Assembly (NCBI RefSeq): GCF_000003815.2
Contig: NC_049989.1
Span: 18,321,999-18,383,687 of the forward strand
Source of the DNA: Branchiostoma floridae
Lineage: Eukaryota; Chordata; Leptocardii; Amphioxiformes; Branchiostomatidae
Direction: 5' to 3'
DNA: 61,689 nucleotides
Notes under the pieces: model-generated
What the model was told of the DNA's origin: nothing
What the model saw: the letters and a program-made list of their open reading frames with translations, nothing else
Databases searched by the model: none
Program-made: the position numbers and the translations under genes
Shown: positions 57,137 to 61,689 of the stretch, in pieces
How positions within the stretch are numbered: the first letter of the stretch is position 1
Layout of the letters: each line of letters starts with the position of its first letter

Positions 57137-58578
57137 GTAATAATAAGGTAAGCTAGACCTCGCTCAAACATAATAATAAGGTAAGCTGGACTTGGTTCAA
57201 AAATAATAATAAGGTCAGCTAGACTTTGCTCAAACATAAAAATAAGGTAAGCTAGACTTGCCTCAAATATAATAATAAGGTAAGCTAGACTTCGCTCAAA
57301 CATAATAATAAGGTAAGCTAGACTTGCCTCAAACATAATAATAAGGTAAGCTAGACTTGACTCAAATATAATAATAAGGTAAGCTAGACTTGGCTCAAAC
57401 ATGATAATAAGGTCAGCTAGACTTGGCTCAAACATAATAATAAGGTCAGCTAGACTTGGCTCAAACATAATAATAAGGTAAGCTAGACTTGCCTCAAACA
57501 TAATAATAAGGAAAGCTAGACTTGCCTCAAACATAATAATAAGGTAAGCTAGACTTCGCTCAAACATAATAATAAGGAAAGCTAGACTTGGTTCAAATAT
57601 AATAATAAGGTAAGCTAGATTTGGCTCAAACATAATAATAAGGTAAGTTAGACTTGGCTCAAACATAATAATAAGGTAAGCTAGACTTGCCTCAAACATA
57701 ATAATAAGGAAAGCTAGACTTGCCTCAAACATAATAATAAGGCAAGCTAGACTTGGCTCAAACATAATAATAAGGTAAGCTAGACTTGCCTCAAACATAA
57801 TAATAAGGTAAGCTAGACTTGCCTCAAACATAATAATAAGGCAAGCTAGACTTGGCTCAAACATAATAATAAGGTCAGCTAGACTTGGCTTAAACATAAT
57901 AATAAGGTCAGCTAGAGTTTGCTCAAACATAAAAATAAGGTAAGCTAGACTTGCCTCAAACATAATAATAAGGTAAGCTAGACTTCGCTCAAACATAATA
58001 ATAAGGTAAGCTAGACTTCGCTCAAACATAATAATAAGGAAAGCTGGACTTGGCTCAAACATAATAATAAGGTAAGCTAGACTGGGCTCAAACATAATAA
58101 TAAGGAAAGCTAGACTTGGCTCAAACATAATAATAATGTCAGCTAGACTTGGCTCAAACATAATAATAAGGAAAGCTAGACTTGGCTCAAACATAATAAT
58201 AAGGAAAGCTAGACTTGGCTCAAACATAATAATAAGGTCAGCTGGACTTGGCTCAAACATAATAATAAGGTAAGGTAGACTTGGCTCAAACATAATAATA
58301 AGGTCAGCTAGACTTGGCTCAAACATAATAATAAGGTCAGCTGGACTTGGCTCAAACATAATAATAAGGTAAGGTAGACTTGGCTCAAACATAATAATAA
58401 GGTCAGCTGGACTTGGCTCAAACATAATAATAAGGTAAGGTAGACTTGGCTCAAACATAATAGTAAGGTCAGCTAGACTTGGCTCAAACATAATAATAAG
58501 GTCAGCTGGACTTGGCTCAAACATAATAATAAGGTCAGCTAGACTTGGCTCAAACATAATAATAAGGTAAGTTGGACT
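57137..58578. repeat. 33-bp minisatellite, about 44 units
   Basis: The unit is close to AATAATAAGGTAAGCTAGAC followed by TTGGCTCAAACAT. Positions after AAGGT (A/C), GCTAGAC/GCTGGAC and TTGGCTC/TTGCCTC/TTCGCTC vary between units. Because 33 is divisible by three, the minus strand stays open for 494 codons (an 11-residue repeat), which I read as a by-product. Most units carry AAGGTAAGC, a perfect 5' splice-site consensus. It abuts the end of the lectin cluster at 57132. Confidence 0.95.
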
Positions 58579-58769
58579 TGACTTGTACTGCGGGGGAGGG
58601 GGTATTGAGATCTTCATGGTAACCTTTTACCATTTTCATCATATATAATGAATCACTAGCACCCTTTACGTGACATTCCAGGCAGGGGGACTTACACAAG
58701 TTACAGGCAGTATTTATTTCTTCAATGATCATTGTCAATGTAAAATTGTCCTTGTAAACGATTTTCTAA
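58579..58769. other. Short spacer 3' of the LRR gene
   Basis: Unique sequence between the minisatellite and the tail frame of the LRR gene, presumably 3' UTR. I see no strong feature. Confidence 0.4.
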
Positions 58770-59120
58770 TCAGGATTTATTGGATCTCGACTTTGAACAA
58801 GGATGTAGATCCACATCCTCGTACACGACATTGGGCTTCAAGGCAGCCCTCACTGTGAGGTATGATGGGTTTTCATTGGTCAATGATTTGGCGACTGTTT
58901 CTATAGGTCCTGGGTTATTCTTTTTAGATATTTGCCCAGGACCTGCGACCCCATATGTTAGGTTCTCTGACACTTGTTCAAGATCTGCATGGATACCTTT
59001 CAGCTGTGAAACAGTCGACCTGGTGTTATATGATAGGTTTGTGACGTCTAAAGTGGCATCAGCCATGGAATTGGCTTGAGACTGACCTTGAACCTGACCT
59101 ATATCATTACCAGCGGTCAT
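58770..59120 (-). CDS. Probable C-terminal tail segment of the LRR receptor in another frame
   Basis: A 116-codon frame starting MTAGNDIGQ lies directly 3' of, and overlapping, the LRR receptor frame; it stays open upstream to a TAA at 59168-59166. It is hydrophilic, with SQLKGIHADLEQ, SYLTV and NVVYEDVDLHP. VVYEDV fits the ITIM consensus (V-x-Y-x-x-V), and SYLTV lies 13 residues before it. The position and composition fit the rest of a cytoplasmic tail. Joining it to the LRR frame needs a short intron or a one-base shift between 59110 and 59165. It could be chance, but its length and signalling-type tyrosines argue against that. No independent promoter or start context is evident. Confidence 0.5.
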   Translation of the reverse strand: MTAGNDIGQVQGQSQANSMADATLDVTNLSYNTRSTVSQLKGIHADLEQVSENLTYGVAGPGQISKKNNPGPIETVAKSLTNENPSYLTVRAALKPNVVYEDVDLHPCSKSRSNKS

Positions 59121-60813
59121 TACAGTTGCCGTGGCGTTTTTGTTGCTGATACAGCATTTGTATCTTTACACACGTGATTCTGTTGGCCAACAATGATCCC
59201 TTTGTTGTTCGGTCAAGAACATTGTCTTGGCCCTGTTCTGTGCTGTTATGGTCACTAGCACCAACAGAAGCTGCGTTGATGGGGCCTTGAGGGGGATTGC
59301 CGGGCCTCAACCACCACCATCTCATGATAACGATGGCAATCACGATGGAAAGAGAAGCTACTGAGCCACTGACAGAGCCAGTGACAACAAGTAGTGAGGA
59401 ACTGGGAGTAGATTCGTGGGGGATGTTGCCATCGGGTACTTTTGATTCAGTTTCAGTGGAAAATGGGGCATATGTGGGGCTAACACGAATTGCTGTTGGT
59501 CCTTGAGGACCTTTTGTAAAGATAAACAAAGGAGGTTTTGACACCATAGAAGAGGCGAATGAGGCTTGACAATCAACTGTGGCACCCAAATAACGCAATG
59601 GTGGGTTACTCATACTCCCTGTCTTATTCACTGCAGTTGATGTTGACACTGGCCCTGTAGATAGTCTGCTGAATGGGGCCGTGGTTGCCTCATTACACAT
59701 TAGGTCTTCAGGATTTACGTCTTTCAGCTTATGTCCAAATAGGTTAGCAGGTTGGGCGCATTCTATCTGATTTTCAAATTTGGCAGACCCAGTCATTTTT
59801 TTCCTGAAGTCAATCATTTTACAGTCGCACTGCCAGGGGTTCTTTATAATCCCCACACTAGAAATAGATACAAACATGTCATAAAATGACTGGGGAAGGA
59901 CAGTCATCTGGTTAGAGCTCAGGGACAATTTTTTAAGCCCCGGTAGATTTAAGAACACACTGGGTTGAATTGTAGTTATTTTGTTGGAATCAAGTCGCAA
60001 GTGTCTCAGTTTGGGTAGTTTAAAGAAAGCACGAGGCCCAATGTTAGTTATATGGTTGGAGTTCAAATACAACACTTCGAGCCTGCGTAGATTTGAAAAT
60101 GTACGAGACTGAACATTGGTTATCTTGTTGGAGTGAAGATGCAAATACTCTAGCCGGGGTACCAATGAGAATGTACCAGAAGGAATATCAATTATCTGGT
60201 TGCTATTCATGGACAAAGTTTTGAGGTTTCCTAGATTAGAGTATGTAGCAGGCGGAAGGACAGTTATCATGTTGGATGACAAGTGTAAAAGATTGAGTCG
60301 GCGTAGGTTTGCGAATGCAAAAGGTTTAACAACGTTTATATTGTTAAAGGAAAGACTCAACGTTTTGAGTTGAGGCAATTTTGCAAACGTACCAGACAGT
60401 ACCTTAGTGATTTGGTTGTTGGATAGGTCCAAACGATGTAGCTGGGGTAAATTTTCAAAAGCACGTCTGTCAATTTTAGCTATCATGTTGTGCTGCAGGT
60501 GCAAAACCTTGAGCATGGGTAAATTTGAAAAAGAGTAGACGTTGCCAATTCTATTTTCTCCAAAATCTAACTCTGCCAATGCCTTATACCTTGAAAGTTC
60601 TGACTTTTTCAAAGTGGCGATCTGGTTATTTCTCAAATCGAAAGAAGTGATGGAGGCTGGGAGGTTTTGAGGGACGCTGGTGATGCCTTGGTTGCTGCAG
60701 CTGCAGGCTGAAGACGATGCACAGCTGCAGTCAGCTGTTGGCATGTCAGGCTCCTTCATCAGGATGATGAAAAGGAGGATCAACTGCAGCATGTGTTGTA
60801 GAAATCTTCCCAT
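59107..60813 (-). CDS. LRR transmembrane receptor
   Basis: A single-exon frame of 568 aa. Residues 1-28 form a signal peptide (hydrophobic LQLILLFIILM). About 29-52 is a cysteine-rich LRRNT (CSCASSSACSCSNQG). About 54-318 holds 11 LRRs of 24 residues, for example LHRLDLSNNQITKV. LRRCT begins near 330 (NPWQCDCK), followed by a Ser/Thr/Pro-rich stalk and a membrane helix near 474-497 (LSIVIAIVIM) with MRWWWLRPG as stop-transfer. The short tail ends HGNCNDRW in this frame. A splice acceptor (TTTTTTCCAG) lies just before the ATG, near 60835, so an upstream non-coding exon is likely. The layout resembles chordate LRR surface receptors of innate immunity or adhesion, without a TIR domain. It is the only gene here outside the lectin family. 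Confidence 0.85.
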   Translation of the reverse strand: MGRFLQHMLQLILLFIILMKEPDMPTADCSCASSSACSCSNQGITSVPQNLPASITSFDLRNNQIATLKKSELSRYKALAELDFGENRIGNVYSFSNLPMLKVLHLQHNMIAKIDRRAFENLPQLHRLDLSNNQITKVLSGTFAKLPQLKTLSLSFNNINVVKPFAFANLRRLNLLHLSSNMITVLPPATYSNLGNLKTLSMNSNQIIDIPSGTFSLVPRLEYLHLHSNKITNVQSRTFSNLRRLEVLYLNSNHITNIGPRAFFKLPKLRHLRLDSNKITTIQPSVFLNLPGLKKLSLSSNQMTVLPQSFYDMFVSISSVGIIKNPWQCDCKMIDFRKKMTGSAKFENQIECAQPANLFGHKLKDVNPEDLMCNEATTAPFSRLSTGPVSTSTAVNKTGSMSNPPLRYLGATVDCQASFASSMVSKPPLFIFTKGPQGPTAIRVSPTYAPFSTETESKVPDGNIPHESTPSSSLLVVTGSVSGSVASLSIVIAIVIMRWWWLRPGNPPQGPINAASVGASDHNSTEQGQDNVLDRTTKGSLLANRITCVKIQMLYQQQKRHGNCNDRW

Positions 60814-60835
60814 GCTGTGATATCAGCTAGTACCT

Positions 60836-61500
60836 GGAAAAAATAGTGCAGTATTGTAAATGCAGAAATTTTCGCGGTGGATTAATGTTCGCGGATTTCG
60901 CGGTGACCACTTCACCGCGAACTTAAATCCACCGCGAAGTTTTTTTCTATTATGGTATTAGTCTGCAGTGTATGGTGTTACCGCGAAATTAAAACCACCG
61001 CGAAAAGTCCCTTTTCCCACTGCCGCAAAATTAAATCCCCGCGAACTTAAATACATTTACAGCATTTCTTCATCTCACATTGCAGATGAATATTGCTTTT
61101 TGCAGCGATAGAAATAGTCGCTCTTTTCCATTTTAAGGTCTTATCATATCTACAGGACGTCGACCAATCGGTAGGCCCCACTTCATATCGGATATGATGC
61201 CGTAACTCCAGCGGTCTATAAATGTATAACGGCCTGGTCTATAATTGTAAAATGGCACGGATCCAATCAGAAGGAGGGATAAGATCCACTGAACACGGCA
61301 CCACTATTCTGACTTGTTGGACGTGCAGAAGACTTGATTTTATTCAGATTGCAACATAGACAATGTAGTGTGGAATTCGATCACAATAGCGTTATGGTAT
61401 TTGAAGGGAGTGGTGACGAGATTTTATCACTTGGCCTTGCAGGTAAGAGGATAATAAGGTTATTAACCTGATTTTTTCTTGGTGTACAAGCTAGTCGCAT
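60836..61500. other. Upstream DNA of the LRR gene with a CGCGAA-type foldback
   Basis: Between about 60868 and 61052 the words CGCGGTGG, CCACCGCGAA and ACCGCGAAATTAAAACC recur in both orientations and form hairpins. The remaining part up to 61500 shows no gene. A promoter or 5' UTR exon is expected but not assignable. Confidence 0.55.
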
Positions 61501-61581
61501 AATTCATGGTCGGTTCCTATAAACGACCGACCTCGGTACGATCGGTAATTCATTCGCTAGTGTTGGGAACCGACCATGAAT
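61501..61581. repeat. Small foldback element
   Basis: AATTCATGGTCGGTTCC at 61501-61517 is answered by GGAACCGACCATGAAT at 61566-61581. AAATTCATGGTCAAATG follows at 61620 as a further partial copy. Confidence 0.75.
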
Positions 61582-61689
61582 CATCCGCCAGTCGATCCAC
61601 CATGCTAGTCCGTGCCGGTAAATTCATGGTCAAATGTGTTTCTTTTTTATAGCTGCTTTCATATGACGGTATGTTTGTGTGCCAGCAAC

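Noticed and set aside
57137-58578. CRISPR-like array
   Set aside because: Units are directly adjacent with no unique spacers, in a eukaryotic intergenic region.
57133-58617. 494-codon minus-strand open frame with an 11-residue repeat (IIMFEPSLAD-like)
   Set aside because: It is a by-product of a 33-bp minisatellite whose unit has no stop in this frame. It has no flanking domain and conserves DNA rather than protein.

Overview
This window looks like lancelet (amphioxus, Branchiostoma) genomic DNA. The reasons are short GT-AG exons with consistent phases, lineage-expanded EGF plus C-type lectin (CTLD) genes, an LRR membrane receptor, and a high density of foldback elements, hAT and Harbinger-like MITEs, SINEs and truncated LINEs at many stages of decay. 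I see nothing prokaryotic or viral. Species identity is inference; no search was possible.

The core is a cluster of closely related genes for type II transmembrane lectins, called Z, A, B, C on the minus strand and D, E on the plus strand. I assembled exon models by matching splice sites and phases between copies. The shared plan is: exon 1, a proline-rich cytoplasmic tail starting MTERE and ending VSYR (phase 1); exon 2, a juxtamembrane basic stretch and one membrane helix; exon 3, a Ser/Thr-rich stalk; one or more 111-bp EGF exons (phase 1-1); and three CTLD exons carrying EPN and WND motifs. Gene E (483 aa, four EGFs) and gene D (370 aa, one EGF) are intact. B is open but has lost the ancestral ATG. 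C has an in-frame stop in the CTLD. A is interrupted by an assembly gap over its CTLD exons. Z is only a first exon at the left edge.

Layout: Z exon 1 (1.65-1.87 kb); shared upstream module; 3' flank of A and gene A (5.16-12.33 kb); upstream module, SINE-like block and LINE insertion (13.9-16.2 kb); 3' flank of B and gene B (19.49-23.15 kb); gene C (27.0-30.7 kb); head-to-head axis with a large foldback (32.7-33.1 kb); gene D (35.15-41.1 kb); unrelated tandem-repeat DNA (42.9-44.2 kb); gene E with two tandem first exons (44.7-54.8 kb); a 33-bp minisatellite of about 44 units (57.13-58.58 kb); and a minus-strand LRR transmembrane receptor (59.1-60.8 kb) with a possible extra tail in another frame. 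The A and E regions (about 2.8-13.7 kb and 44-57.1 kb) form a large inverted duplication with only a few percent divergence. B and C are a younger tandem pair.

The paralogous copies act as natural empty sites, so many mobile elements can be delimited to the base: a 1.43-kb truncated LINE, a retroposed 176-bp segment with 12-bp target duplications, a hAT element carrying a nested TA-flanked element, a hAT MITE with a perfect 8-bp duplication, and two Harbinger-like MITEs with TTA duplications. Three N runs exist. An 801-bp block at the left edge is repeated without any difference that I found at 10.5 kb and stops exactly at an N run, so part of the duplication structure may be assembly artefact. 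Functionally the window suggests an innate-immunity-like cell-surface neighbourhood (Ca2+-dependent lectin receptors beside an LRR receptor); this is inference from domain families.
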